Shown here piece after piece: positions 34,148 to 47,128 of a stretch of DNA of 64,000 nucleotides. Numbering within the stretch: the first letter of the stretch is position 1; each line of letters opens with the position of its first letter. The DNA comes from Warburgia ugandensis (lineage: Eukaryota; Streptophyta; Magnoliopsida; Canellales; Canellaceae): the NCBI GenBank assembly GCA_035236585.1, contig CP141132.1:56517880-56581879 (forward strand), in the 5' to 3' direction. Under the pieces are notes generated by a model. The model was not told the DNA's origin. It did not search any database and saw only the letters and a list, made by a program, of their open reading frames with translations. A program made the position numbers and the translations under genes.

Positions 34148-34389
34148 ACTTGAGACAAACCTAACATGACATTAATCGATCATTGACATTCTCACAAGCT
34201 AGGGCATCCCACGTAAGCGACGTGCTACATTGGATCTCGGGTGTAGTAAAAAATGACCAAGAGATGCTAGGGCATTCCCTAAAAAGCGACACGTTACATT
34301 GGATCCTGGGTGTAGTGAAAAATGAAAGCGATGAGCTACATTAGAATCCAAGTGCAATGGAAAAGTAGACATGGGTTTTTATGTCATGA

Positions 34390-37163
34390 GGGTACGTGGG
34401 TAAATAGACTAGTTAAGGAGAATAAGATTTGTATCGACATATGGAATATAGGCAAATTGATAGGTAAGAGTCTATAGTTAGTAGATATCATAAAACTTAA
34501 CATCACTTGTATCTAAGAAACCAAGTGAAAATGAGCTAAACTAGAGAAATTAATGGGTATAAGTTCTGATACATAGGAAAAGACAATAATAGAAATGACA
34601 AAAGTATAGTGGTGGATAGAGAATTAAAGGATAAAGTTGTAGATGCTAAAATAACTAGTAATATAATTATAATAATAAAACTTGTTATATGAGAGAAGAC
34701 CATAAATGTTATAAGTGTATAAGCATCGCTGGTAGGATTAGAAGATATAATTAAAAAGACAATTTTGAGAAGATATGGAGGGAGTTATGCAAGAAATTCC
34801 TAACACAAAGGGTATATGTATAGGAACAAACTTAAATGGTCGTGTAGGAAAAGAAAAGAAAGGATATGATCTAATTCATTGAGGTTATGATATTGGAGAA
34901 CAAAATGAGATGAGAGAAGCTATCCTCGATTTTGCTTTGGCATATAACCTAACCTTGTCAAAAACATTCTGTAAGAATAGAGATGAACACTTATTAACCT
35001 TTAAATGTGGAATCTATAAAAGCCAAATAAACTTTTTTATACTTAGGATTACTGAAAGATCAATGTGTAGGGATTGTAAGATGATACTTGGTGAGAGTTT
35101 AATCTTACAACATAATTTAATAATTATGGATATCTACATTAAAAGATAAAAAAAAGAAAATGAACTTAATATGCATCTAAAACCTAAGTGGTGGAACTTA
35201 AAAGGGGAGAGAATAACTCCACTCACAAACAAGTTAATGGTAGAAGAAAATTGGAACAATGAAATAGAAGTAAACACCATGTGGATTAATATTTCGAAGT
35301 CCATTAAGAAAGTGACAAAAGATGTCCTAAGAATATCTAAAGGTAAAAGGCAATCGGTAAAGGAAACTTGGTGATGGAGTAAAAAAGTGCAAAAAGTTAT
35401 TAAAGAAAAAACGGATGTGTTTTAAAGCATGATATAAGATTATAAATAATGAAAACTTTGAGCACTATAAGAATGCTAAAAAAGGTTGTTAAGAGAATAG
35501 TAAGTGAGGCTAAATTCAAGGCATATGATAATCATTATAATAGATTAAGATCAAAAGAAGGTGAGAAAGATGAGTTTAAACTTGCAAAAATAAGTGAATA
35601 GAAAGGTAAGGATTTAAATCATGTTAAGTGCATTAGAAGTGATGACCAAAGGGTACTAGTCAAAGATGACAAGATCAAACAAAGATGAGAATATTATTTT
35701 CAAAAATTGTCAAATGACAATTGCCCTGAGAATATAGGGATTGAAAGTACTACAAATCTAGATAACATTGGACATTATATATAAGACCATAGGATTATAT
35801 TTGAAGTGGAAGAGCCCTTGAAAAAAACGAAATCAAGAAAGCTCCTAGAATCCAATGGTATAACAATAGGGGTTTAGAAGCATATGAGAGATGTTGGATT
35901 AGTTTAGTTGACAAAGTTGTTTAACAAGATTATAAGATCAAAGAAAATGTCAGATGAATGGAGGAAGAGCTTTACTATACTAATTTATAAGAATAAAAGA
36001 GACATATAGAGCTATACTAATTATCATTGGATCAAACTTACGAGTCACACTATGAAACTTTTTGAAAAGGCAAGTGTATTAAAGAATTAGCTTCCTACTT
36101 AAACAATTGATAGAGAAATATAAGGAGAGGATGAACTATCTCCACATGATCTTTATTGACTTTGAAAAAGCTTATAATAGAGTCCTTAGAGAAAGAGATT
36201 TTGTAGGGTTATATAAATATAATTAAATATATGTATGAGGGAGCAATAACAAATGTTAAAACTATTAGCAAAGAGACCAGTGATTTTTCTATCACTATAA
36301 GATTGCACCAAGAATTGACGTTGAGCTTGTATCTTTTCACATTAGTTATGGATCAGTTAATAAAATATTTGCATGATGAGATTCTATGGTGTATGCTATT
36401 GCAGATGATATAATTTTAATTTATGAGACAAGGGAAGGCGTAAATACAAAGCTAGAGTTACAGAGTGAAGCATTAGAATTTAAAGGATTTGAAATCAGTC
36501 GAATTAAGACAAAGTATATGAAATGCAATTTTAGTAAGGAGAGGAGTAGGAATGGAGCACCAGTAAAGATTGATAGCCAATAAGTCCTTCTAAAAGACCA
36601 CTTTCAGTACTTACAATTGATGATTCACAAATGGAGAGATTAAAAGGGAAGTTACCCAGATCTAAGTTGGTTGGAATAAATGGAGATGTGCCTTTGGAGT
36701 TCTGTGTGATCACTGACTGCCATTCAAAATAAAAAGAAAATTCTATAGTATAGCTATAAGGCTGGCCATGTTCTATGGATCCGAGTGTTAGGCAGTTAAA
36801 GAACATAATGTACATATGATGAGCATAGTCAAAATGAGGATGTTGAGATGGATGAGTAGCAAGATATGAAAGGATAGAATTAGGAATGAAAACGTTAAAG
36901 GAAACTTAGGAGTAGTACCAATAGGTAACAAGATGAGGGAGATTAGACTTAGATGGTTTGAACATGTTCAATGGATACCAAAAATGACATCGGGTAGAAG
37001 AAGTGAGGAAATGCAAGTCAAAAGTTTTAAAAAGAGAAGGGGAAGGTCCAAAAGAAAGTGGATAGAAGTTGTGAGAAAAGATTTAAAATTTTTTGGACTA
37101 AACAAAGTCATGATGCTTAATAAAGGGGAATTGATGAACAAGATTCATGTGGCTGACCCTTAA
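34390..37163 (+). pseudogene. RTE LINE ORF remnant, copy D
   Basis: Pieces at 34910-35149, 35171-35374, 36231-36413, 36386-36583 and 36933-37163 match the other copies in order. Near 36396 one T is lost just before the RT active site, putting IADDI in a different frame from the upstream RT segment. Many other stops (for example TAA/TAG throughout 35380-36060). The C-terminal RLRWFEHVQ and GRSKRKWIEVV segments are still visible. Confidence 0.75.
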
Positions 37164-37188
37164 TAGGAATAAAGTCTTGATGATGATG

Positions 37189-38006
37189 ATTAAGTTATAT
37201 CTGTTTGAAGTATTTTATTTAGGGGCTGACGAAGAAAAATATGGGACGCATGTATAACTAACCTTGATATACGATCTTTTGTAATATTTTGGTATTGCCT
37301 TATTTCGGACAAATTGACTGTTACGCACGTTGTCGGAGTGGAAGACTTAGAAAAGGGCACATGAAAACGGGATAATTCGGGTCATAAAGCGGGGTAAAAT
37401 GAGAAATGTGGAAGTGAGAGGAAAAGATAGAGGGAATTGATTTTGGACCCTTTGAGAAGTGATGGGAAACATACGAGAAATGTCTAACAAATGATAGTAG
37501 GGAAACACATAAGAACATTTTGGTAGCTCTTTGACGACTCATTGGAACATATAAAAAACATTTTGTAAAGGAAATGTAAATGATCTAAGCGTAATCCGTC
37601 TTAGGAGGCCGTGTTGTGGAGTGCACCATGAACCAAAACGCAAACCTGTGTGACAGTTCTAGTCCGTTTGATGTTGTCGTAACGGACGGTTACAGTCTTG
37701 TTCCCCAGACCAAAACCAACGACCTAAAATCAACAGCCTAGATTTGTTTCAGCGCGGCAGTGTTCTTCTTGGCATTCACATTATATTTATCAACTCTAGT
37801 CCCGGTAGGCACACACGTCTCTGAGAAGAAGTCTACGCCCAATAAAAATCAATGCGTTTGGTGATCTCCAGGCACTTCATTGCAGAAAGAAATGGGGCAC
37901 GAGTCACTTTTTGTTTTTCTTTTTATTTTTCCATTTGATGTGGAGATATAGGCCCTTTATTTTTTGGCACCTTTTGATTGTAAAGTGAATGGTTACTTAC
38001 TGGTAG
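37189..38006. other. Intergenic DNA, no gene seen
   Basis: Slightly higher GC than its surroundings with several CG dinucleotides (37310-37880). No recognisable gene or transposon end. Confidence 0.45.
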
Positions 38007-38187
38007 ATAAAAAGGGCAGCCCGTGCACAGAGCTGCCATATGTAGGGTCTGGAGAAGGGGTGGACTGCAAGAGTCTATAGTATGCAGCCTTACCTTTCAT
38101 TTTTATGAGAAGCTGTCTTTATGTCCCGAATACATGACCTCAAGGTCATGCTAAGACAACACTACCATTGTACCAAGGCTTCCCTTC
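38007..38187 (-). mobile_element. Au-type SINE, full length
   Basis: Plus strand shows the Au SINE in antisense: AAAAAGGGCAGCCCGTGCAC, GGGTCTGGAGAAGGGGTGGA, ATGCAGCCTTACC, then the complement of box B (decayed) and of box A (CATTGTACCAAGGCTTCCC). So the tRNA-like head is at 38187 and the T-rich 3' end at 38007. Probable diverged duplications flank it (AATGGTTACTTACTGG near 37988, AATGATTTTCACTGG near 38190). Confidence 0.85.
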
Positions 38188-38289
38188 TAATGATTTTCAC
38201 TGGGTGAAAACAAAAGACCTCTCCTATGCTGGAAAGGATCCATTTACAGTCAAACAACACCTAAAAATGAAGGCCCTACCCTTATTTTT

Positions 38290-39940
38290 CTCGCCACCAT
38301 TCGGTGCCTCCCGTTGAGAGAGAGGAAGCAGGAGGATTGGGGGCCCGTGATCTTTATCTTGAACCACTCATCTAGGAACATGTTTGCGCTCATAAATCTG
38401 CAGGAGGTTTTTGGGCCGAGAGGCTTTTAAAAATGGAGCAATGTTTTAAAGGTAAGCGAGGATGCATGGCTCTCGCCAATTCCGGCTCATTATGGTACAG
38501 CATATTAAGGCTAAATACCCGTTTAAACGCCTTTTGGGATCGGAGGGAAAAACCATATCACTCCCCTACATGGAAGACAATCCTTAGAGTAAGGAAAACA
38601 TTGTAAAATGGTATTTGCTGGGCTCCTGATGATGGTTCTCAGATCCATGTTTGGACTGATAAGTGGGTTTACTCCATTGATGAACCACTCATTGAAGCTA
38701 TTAATTAGGTAATTGCTATTTCGGAGAAACTTCAATGACCTGATGGACTGGGAGACTGGTCAATAAAAACTAGAATTTCTCCAAAATTTCAAGCCTGAGA
38801 TCTAGCAAGATGTCCTTTCCCACGGCAGCAGGATGAGCTTATTTAGAAGCCTGCTTTTGATGGTAATTTCTCTATAAAATGATGTTATAATCTTCTCTAC
38901 TCATTGGCATTTAGCGATTACCAGGATAATAAGTGGAAGTAGATTGGAAAATACACTGAATTCTTAGGTTCAAACTCTTCCTGCGCACCTAGCGCATCAT
39001 AGATTGCCAACCAAAGCATATCTTCATGTGGTAGACATCTCCTGTTTTATGTGATGCAGACCTAAAATCAGCCCCCTTTTGGATTATCCTTGCTAGTCTT
39101 TGTCACCAACAATTTCATAATTTCTAAACTCTTGATGAGGCTCTAAACTACTGGATCTAACCGGGCAAGCATAAATTCCAAATGTCAAATTTTCTTCCTG
39201 TTGCTCATGCATATCTGGCTTGGGAGATATGAAATGCTAGAACCACACCAGATTGGGGTTTGGAATGAGGGTAGGATCACAATATCCTGGATGACCAAAG
39301 CGACGGAGTTCTCTAACAGCTTTTAGGATTGGCCCTGATACACAGATGATCATAAGGAGGTTCCTGATTGATAGAAAGAAACCAGTACCATGCGATATAA
39401 TATCCAACATCTTACTGTGGCATGGTCTCATCCTCCATCTGACTTTATTCAGTTAACATTTGATGCTTCAGCCTTTAAATTCTTGGCGATGCTGAAGAGG
39501 AGGGGTTCTCAAGGGATTCTCAAGAGAGATTATTGCTGGTTATAACATATTTCTTGAGCGACAGACTGACAATGGAGCTGAGAGGTGGTCATTACTACAT
39601 AATCTTCACCTGTCGACTAACCTTTACATATTTAAAATTTGCATATGGTAGGGGACTCGCAAGTAGTGGTGGAGGAGATGCAAAAAAGATCAAAGGAGGC
39701 TCTAACGTGAAAGAACAAGAGAATCATGCAGTGTGTATCCAGACCATGAGTAGGTTTGTAATTATTAGTTTAAACATGTTTATATAGAGGCCAATAGTGT
39801 AGCCGATATATTAGACAATAAGGCATGATTGGCAGAAACTGGGCCTAGATATATTGAGTGCATCAAACAATGCCTAGACCTAGTGGTCTTGTGGGGATTA
39901 GGTCTATATAGTTAAGTTTAGTGCTTTTCTTTTGTTTGTT
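38290..39940 (+). pseudogene. L1-type LINE fragment: zf-RVT and RNase H region
   Basis: Plus-strand translation, with stops and frame changes, gives GGLGARDLYLE, SPTWKTILRVR, then DDGSQIHVWTDKWV (family: GDGxxIxxWxDxW), LPTKAYLHVVDIS (zinc-binding RT-C-terminal segment, usually ALPTKxxL), GDSQVVVEEMQKRS (RNase H: GDSxxVV) and NSVADIL-like DNKA. This is the order seen downstream of RT in plant L1-type LINEs with RNase H. RT itself is absent, so this is a 5'-truncated or broken copy. Confidence 0.6.
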
Positions 39941-40063
39941 AAGTGCATCAAGCAAGACCTAGCCAACAAGGTTGACTTTTATTCTTGATGCACTTAGGTA
40001 TGATTGTCAGGGACTAGGTCCAGCTAGGAAACTTTAGGTCTTTAATTTTGCTTTTGTTGTAAG

Positions 40064-40300
40064 TGGGCATCTATTGAATCTACTAATTCATTTGATAAAC
40101 GAATTATTGAACTGAACAAACAAAAAGAAAAACATCCCTTTAATTTCATTGGAAGCTATAGTTCAAGCACTTCTTCTTCAAAGAAGACACCAGCTAGCTA
40201 ATGAACCCGTAAATGTTATAAATGAAAAGGCTATTTATATTATGCCCACAAACGAAAATGTTATAACAAGCAAGAAGGTTAAGACAAACCTTACTTTTTC
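40064..40300 (+). pseudogene. Possible gag remnant with zinc-knuckle-like motif
   Basis: A plus-strand frame reads SFDKRIIELNKQKEK, then a Ser-rich stretch SYSSSTSSSKKTP, two stops, and TRKCYK-stop-KGYLYYAHKRKC. This resembles the basic/serine region and the CFKCQGYGHxAxxC knuckle of retrotransposon Gag with the second Cys changed to a stop. Short and decayed; no neighbouring pol domain was found. Confidence 0.35.
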
Positions 40301-43300
40301 CAATTGTCTCACTAACCCTTTTTTGTAGTTTGCTTACGCTGGCCCCTAAGTTCCTGCGAAACAGAAGTACAGCTTTCTTGTCGTAGATCCTAGAAGAAAA
40401 CTTTGCCCTTGAGATAAAAAATTTTCGCCGCTAACTAGGTGATCGGCTTGTCGAGTGTTCGTTGGAGACACATTATTCAGAGAATAGACATAATTGCAAG
40501 CAAATAGAACAAACCATGAACAATTACTGCTTTCCCTGAAAGTTGTACCAGTCATTGATGAAGTACAAATTAGAACTTAGAAGATTCTCTTTCATCCTGT
40601 TGAAAATAAGGGTAACTTGTTCAGTATTGTTATGTCTTTTGAGCAAGAGCAGAAAAGAATGGAAAAATTGGGGAAAAGCTGCACATATATTTGAGCCACT
40701 TTTTTAATGTGCTAGAAAATTGATCTTTGTTAGAAAAAACTTTTTTTTCCGATGAATTATGTATAAACAACTTCAAGCTGAAAAACTTAATCTATCTCAA
40801 AAAATTTCCAGGCGAAATGCGGGTTTTCTTTTCCCAAGTTATTTATTTATTTTAAATGTTGAAAATACACACCCACTGAGCACCTTGAACCCATGGGCTA
40901 CTTACCATACAAGAGACTCTTCTTGCGCTACAACATTAGAAGGCACCTACCAGGTAACTATGAAGGGCTCTTCTTGTGCCACCATGCTAAAAGGCATTTG
41001 CTTCACTCTTTCTAAGCAATTCATTCAAAGAGTAAAAAGAATATCTCCAGAAAGATTTTTCTTGCATCTCAAAAGACACATTTTTACAATTCCATAAACC
41101 TAGTAAATAGACCCTTTTTTGTTTCTGCTGAAAATGACAATACGGACAACATTGGGAACTTCTATTTCTTTGTGGATTTGAACCCATCCTAGCCTAGTTG
41201 TATATGAAGCCTCTTCTTGTTGTTCATGGGCTTCGAATGTTTTTGGGTGTAAGTTTTGGTTTTTTATACACAATTTTGTATTTAACATTCATTTGAAAGG
41301 CAGATCCCTATTGTGAAAATTCCTTGTGTAAAAGAAATTACATGAAAGAAATTGTCTTTAAAGATTATTTTCAAAATACTCGAGTATTATTTATTCAAAA
41401 CTAGACTCATTTCTGAATCGTGTTATGTTCCATTTAATTTCAAAATAATTCCCAAGGTGTATCAATCAATACCCAATTATAAATGTAAAATTTTATAAAC
41501 ATAGTCCAACACTTAGTGCTGGAGTACATCCATAGACAACAATATAAAAATATATAAGAAAATAAGATCCAATGTGTCTTGCATCTCAGCTTCTTGCTTC
41601 TCTATTAACCATAGAGTCTCTTACTCCTTTCTCTTAAGTTTGGTTCTTGTCATGTCGATCTGTGGTGTGGGTGGAGTAAGTACAAGGGATGTACTTTAGA
41701 TAGAACTAACCTATAAACTCGAAATCTATGTCATTACAATTTGATTATTTAAAAATATGCTTTTAGTGCAAGAAACCACACGACTAACTTTTCATTAATC
41801 ATTTCATGCAATGCATCTAGCATTTTATTTGTATACACATGCATCCATGTATATCTATGTGATTAGAAGATAATTATAACAACTTGATAATTTCAAGTGA
41901 AATCACGATGTATTAAATAACGTCAAAATAGTGTAACACTTAAAGTAATGCATCAGGCACTCTATTGTGCCACAAACTTTCGAAATCTGCCAACTGATCA
42001 TGGGTAGTCATATAGTGAATATAATCTAAGTTTTTCTTTCTAACCATCATCCAACCATCTAGGAGCATAAAAATGAAATTTCATGGGATCCAAACTATGC
42101 TTACGAGCAGCTCAGTGTAATCATGTATCTATTAGTATCCAAGAAGGACTTCCACCACATCCATCATGTGGCTTACGTATATTCATTGAAAAGTGGGACA
42201 TGACCACCAAAATCGAAAAAAATGCTACTCTTTGGGCATAGGTACCTAACACCTCGTTGGAGACGAAGGGGTCAACCTATACTAATCTCCTAGCATAACT
42301 CACATCAGACCCATTTGCCTGTCTTAAATAAGAAATCCTAGGTATCACTGTACCCTTATACATTTTACAAAATCTTAGGCAAAACTCATGATGTATTTCA
42401 AAACATTGCATAAAAGTTCTTTTCCAAGCTAAAATAAATATCTAAACATAAAATGCATAATAGCTTATTATCAAGCTAAATCAAACACTATTGCACTGTT
42501 TTGAAAACTCATTCAAATGTTAAATTTAGATCACAATTTCATGCCCAAGATCGTGCATAACTTAGCATCAAGCCATAGTTCAAAACCTACTATTTTTTCA
42601 GGCATAACAACATGCTAACAACTAGATTGCTTGGGCTATCAAACTCTGATTTGCAATGGTTTAGTGACATGATAAGAATCAACTTATCAAACCTTACTTT
42701 AAGATTTCAAATTGTGATTTTATCAGGCATATTTTATAACCCAAAACTATGTTTGATAATTGAAAAACCACCTTCAAAAAGATTTTCAATTGGTTCATAG
42801 TTTATCATGCAAAGAAAACCAATTTGATGAATACCAACTTTAGGATTTCAAAATTATAATTTAAAATCATGGTTTAATCATTCAAAAACTATGATTTACA
42901 AGTTATATTTTACAACCCAAAAATTATCCTTTAGAGTACATTAAATTGTCTCAAAATCAGTATACTAAAATTGTTAATTTTCATGCATGTATAGCAACTC
43001 AAAAACATGGAATTTGAATAAAAATCAAGTTTAAGGGGACATATTAGCATGCTGAAGTAGTGGTTAACATGCTTTGCCCAAAACCAAAGAAAAACACATT
43101 AATTACTTAAAAATTTCAACATGCTAAAATTGTTTCAACATGTGCTCGTTTAAAATCAGGAAAATTGTCCTAATTAGAAATAAAATCATGTGAAAAAATG
43201 TCCATTACATGACGTGAAAACATACTAGAACTTGTTGACAATAGAGCATGAAAACATGTAAGAAAACTTTTAAAACAAAATTAGAAGTACCTTATTAGAA

Positions 43301-44914
43301 AATGCCTTTAACAAACCATGAACTATGCTAAGATAAGACGTCTATAACTTTGACCCAAACTCATACTAGAAAACATCTCTATTAAAGCATGAAATTATAC
43401 CAAAAAACATCCATAATCAGAGTATGATAAACATGTTATAAAACATCCATTAGCAGAGGATTGCATGATGTTATACTACCTTATATATGTGCATCTTTAC
43501 TTAGCAAACATTGTTCATTCAAAATCATCTAGGATCAATATGTTTTATTTATGTCAGATCATCAAGTAAAACACCTATTTTCATATCTTCAAAACTTCTG
43601 AAAATAAATTGAAAACTTAGTAGGTTTAGAACCACCTACCTCTTTGATGATTTCATGTACATTTCTTATGTTTTCTTGTAGCTTTTCTCTCATACGACAT
43701 CTATTCAAAGAACAAAGATTAGGTGTCTCTTCCTTCTCTTCTTCCACTCTTTCTTCGTCTCTTTTTCTCCCACAAATTTTCTTTTCTTTCTACTATTTCC
43801 TTCTCCCAACTTTAACATCCTCCTTATTAACATTTTCCAATTGGAAGTCCTTGCTCCCCAAGGCAGCCTATAACTTCTAAATACAAGATGTCTTTCCACT
43901 TCATTCCACTACCTTAGATTCCTTGCAAACATGTTTCCTAAACTAATCATCTTCTCGCTTTCCTAAATAAAGTCTTAAAGTCATAAGAGATGTTTAAAGA
44001 TTTCATTCCTAGACATCCTTGGCATCCAAGGTAAGATGTCGTATATGTATTATGAGTCCTTAGTAAAAGACGCCATAGCTGGGCAATATGACATCCAGTA
44101 TGGGCCTCATTTATTAGAAATGTTTAGACCAATTATGGGCCTTCACCTCCTTCAAAACATCCAAGCTAAATAAAAACGAGTGCCTTTATCAGCCTTCATA
44201 GTTAATTCCCTTATGATACATACTTCTAATGGTTGCATTTAGGACATCCTTATATGATTGAAAAACTCTTTTGTAGCACACTCCATCTGTGTAATATCAT
44301 AATTCAATTATTTTGCTATCAATGATCAAAGTTTCATAGATTAGGGTTCATTGATTAGTAAACAACTGATACTGGTGTGGTCTTGTTTAGCCAAGAAATG
44401 CTCAAGCTGAATTAGCTTACATTTTTTGTTTTTGATTTGGAAGCAGAATAAGAATAATCTACATCCATAGAAAGATCCGAAGAAATAGAATTTATGGCTA
44501 CAATTGGTCTTAGAGAAGAAACTTTATTGTGCATGAGGAGCGCATAGATAGGAATGAAGGAAAAATCCAATTTTTCATTAATGGTAAAAATAAGTACAAA
44601 ATTTAGGGTTTTTACATTGGGCATACTCATCTAACTTCAAAAGAGGAAAAGTAAAACCTTTACTTGTGAGATAGGATAATTAGCCAACTTGGCTAAGGTG
44701 CACAAATCTAGACAAAAAGATAAGAAAAATAATTCCATCAACCATTGGCCTATTTAAATATTTAAATCTTTTAATAATAGATGATGTTTCATACACTAGG
44801 TCTGGAGATAGATGGGATCGGTTATATAATAGGGGGAGCAGATGCAAGCTTTTTCTTTCAATAGCCAACCAAATGACTAAAGGATCATCGGTCTACCACA
44901 TATTGGATCACTCT
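40301..44914. other. Retroelement-like DNA without a recognisable gene
   Basis: Repeat-like texture similar to the minus-strand gypsy LTRs (for example ACCTACCTCTTTGATGATTTC near 43635 compared with ACTACCTCCTTGGTGATTTC near 13850), so part of 41500-44200 may be a decayed LTR. Borders, duplications and coding domains were not found. Short frames at 40759, 42612 and 43644 have no motif. Confidence 0.3.
40917..40996. repeat. Imperfect direct repeat, two copies 51 bp apart
   Basis: CTCTTCTTGCGCTACAACAT at 40917 and CTCTTCTTGTGCCACCATGC at 40968 are both followed by a conserved AAGGCA. A small local duplication of unknown meaning. Confidence 0.5.
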
Positions 44915-45065
44915 AGTGCGGCACGAAGCTGCTGATGCTGAGTCGGCTCCTATGCCGCTAGCTATGCCCTGCTTGGGCCCCCGGCACGGTGGAGGTTTTG
45001 TAGCACGTCATGAGCATTGGGCAAAAGGCGGGGCAGTTGAGCAACTCAAGCGAACCGCCTTGTTG
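44915..45065 (+). other. Short GC-rich island of unknown origin
   Basis: About 150 bp of clearly GC-rich DNA (for example CTTGGGCCCCCGGCACGG) within AT-rich surroundings, left of the CACTA element. A 74-codon frame (44916-45140) runs through it but its second half is AT-rich and shows no motif. Confidence 0.4.
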
Positions 45066-45576
45066 CACCTTCTTATTCTCTTATCTATATTGATTACACC
45101 AAACCTTTCCATCAATCTAGTCAACCTTGAAATAGATTAAGCGTAGAATCTCAATTCATCCATTTCAATAGAAATTACCTTAATTTCAAAATAATAGTGA
45201 ATATTGATACTTATCTATGCTATATATAAAGAGGACTCTCTAAGAGGATAAAAGATAAGATGAAAATTACTAGTTGTGGTTTTAACTCTAAAATAAAAGG
45301 GTATTTTGACTAGAAACAAAAACTATAAGAGAGGAAAACAGAATGTTTGCTATTAAGGAGAGAGAGAACTATTATATATTTACTCCATGGATTCTCTCAT
45401 ATTAGATTTATTTCTCTCCTCTCAAACTCATACACCTGCATTTGCATGTAGTCCGTACCAGTATAAGAAACAAGAAATAAAATCATTGATATAAAAAGAT
45501 TATTTTTATTATAAAAGTAAAATAGGAGATCTGTGATATTTGCACATAAGTGACCCATAAATCACTATTGTAATTG

Positions 45577-45579
45577 TGG
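45577..45579. repeat. TGG target-site duplication of CACTA element (left)
   Basis: TGG just before the terminal repeat; TGG recurs at 60905-60907. CACTA elements make 3-bp duplications. Confidence 0.75.
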
Positions 45580-45597
45580 CATTACTAGATAGGGGGC

Positions 45598-46205
45598 TTT
45601 TAAAGTCAGTTAAAAAGGATAATTGAAGTCGCTTACTAAGTGACTTCTATCATGCCAGCTTGGAAAGTTAAAAACTTTTAAAGTCGTTTAGGTAAATGAC
45701 TTTAAAAATAAAGTAGTTTTGAAGTTGCTTAAAAAAATGACTTTAAAAGTTTGTTTTAAAAGTCACAAATTTATAAAGTCATTTAGTCAAAGCGACTTCA
45801 AATGTATTTGACTTTTGAAGTCGCTTAGCTTAAACAACTTCAAAAGTTGGTGACTTTTGAAGTTGTTTTTACCTAAGCAACTTTAAAAGCCCAACCTTTT
45901 TTATGGACTTTTGAAGTTGCATAGCCTAAACAACTTTAATAATTTGTGACTTTTAAAGTCGTTTGTTTAAGTGACTTCAAAAGCTCAACTTTTTTTATGG
46001 ACTTTTCAAGAAAGTCCCTACTTTTGAAGTCGCTTAACACTAAACAACTTTAAAAGATGGTGACTTTTGAAGTCGTTTTTACCTAAGCGACTTTAAAAGC
46101 CCAACCTTTTTTTTATGGACTTTTGAAGTCGCTTAGACCTAAATGACTTCAAAAGTTTAGACTTTTGAAGTCGTTGAGCACTAAATGACTTCAAAAGTAT
46201 TTTTT
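45598..46205. repeat. Left subterminal array of about 12 palindromic units
   Basis: Units of about 30 bp, each an inverted repeat of GAAGTCGTTTAG and CTAAACGACTTC (with AAAG and TTGC variants) around a 0-8 nt spacer, mostly preceded by GACTTTT. Subterminal repeats in En/Spm elements bind the small transposase protein; here each unit is itself palindromic. Confidence 0.85.
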
Positions 46206-47079
46206 TTAAATTTTATATTCAAGCCCTACCACTTGTATACAATTGAATAACACACATCCTATATACACCTGATACTCAAACAATTTTTATATACATTTAA
46301 AACCTATTCCAATACAACATACATCCACTTTGTGGTACAATACCACATGTATACATTAGATAACAAACATCATATACAACTAATACTTTAATCTCCACAA
46401 ACACAAAAAACCAATATCCACTACAATGCATCTACATCTTTCTTGATATACTACCACCTGTATATATATTGAATAACAAACATTCTATTCACTTGGTGCT
46501 TCAAATAATCTTTATAAATATGAAAAACCAAACATCATATACACCTAATACTTCAATCTCCACAAACATGAAAAATCAACATCCACTACAATGCATCTAC
46601 ATCTTTCTTGATACACTACCATCTGTGTATACATTGAATAACAAACATTCTATACACCTGACACTTCAAACAATCTTTATAAACATGAAAAACCAAACAT
46701 CCAATACAACATGCATCCACATCTTTCTTGTTACACCAAATCATTCTTACAATATAACACCTAATACATCCATAATGGGTACAAAACATCCAAACTCATC
46801 ATTACCCATTCACATCTATCTTGAAAATAATTTATAAAAGAAACTACAATACATGCATTCTCTATAACATCCACATGCACTTTATTTGTAAATCCAACAC
46901 ATTCGCATTTACTTTCACACTCTAAGTAACCCTTTCATTATTCATCTCATAAAAGTTATATAATTCAATGAATATATTGAAAACCAACCACCACATATTC
47001 ACTTCAAGTACATACTCCAAATTCACTTCATTCATACTCATTTATTCCCACACTCCAATTTTCCACTCATTCATAGCTT

Positions 47080-47082
<3 letters not shown>

Positions 47083-47127
<45 letters not shown>
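47083..47127. repeat. (AC)n microsatellite
   Basis: About 45 bp of uninterrupted AC dinucleotides inside the CACTA element. Confidence 0.95.

Positions 47128-47128
<1 letters not shown>

Larger units (their letters stand above)
34012..37188 (+). mobile_element. RTE-clade LINE, copy D, with foldback insertion
   Basis: The 5' end ACTCCACCGATGCCAGTCTC matches the start of copy C; the leader then matches C except for a 76-bp insertion at 34072-34147. The 5' UTR repeat units follow (34198-34370), then a badly decayed ORF and the 3' UTR with a GATGATGAT tail (37176-37190). Possible diverged target-site duplications: ATTAAGTT/TGTTT at 33993-34010 and 37189-37206 (13 of 18 bases identical). It is the most mutated of the four copies by its number of stops and frameshifts. 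Confidence 0.8.

Noticed and set aside
37321..37542. 73-codon minus-strand frame
   Set aside because: No motif, no neighbouring exons; chance frame in slightly GC-richer DNA.
38007..38187. tRNA-like gene
   Set aside because: tRNA-like boxes belong to the head of an Au SINE; no cloverleaf with an acceptor stem is present.
45598..46205. CRISPR-like array of regularly spaced repeats
   Set aside because: Units are degenerate palindromes with irregular spacing inside a plant CACTA transposon end; there are no unique equal-length spacers.
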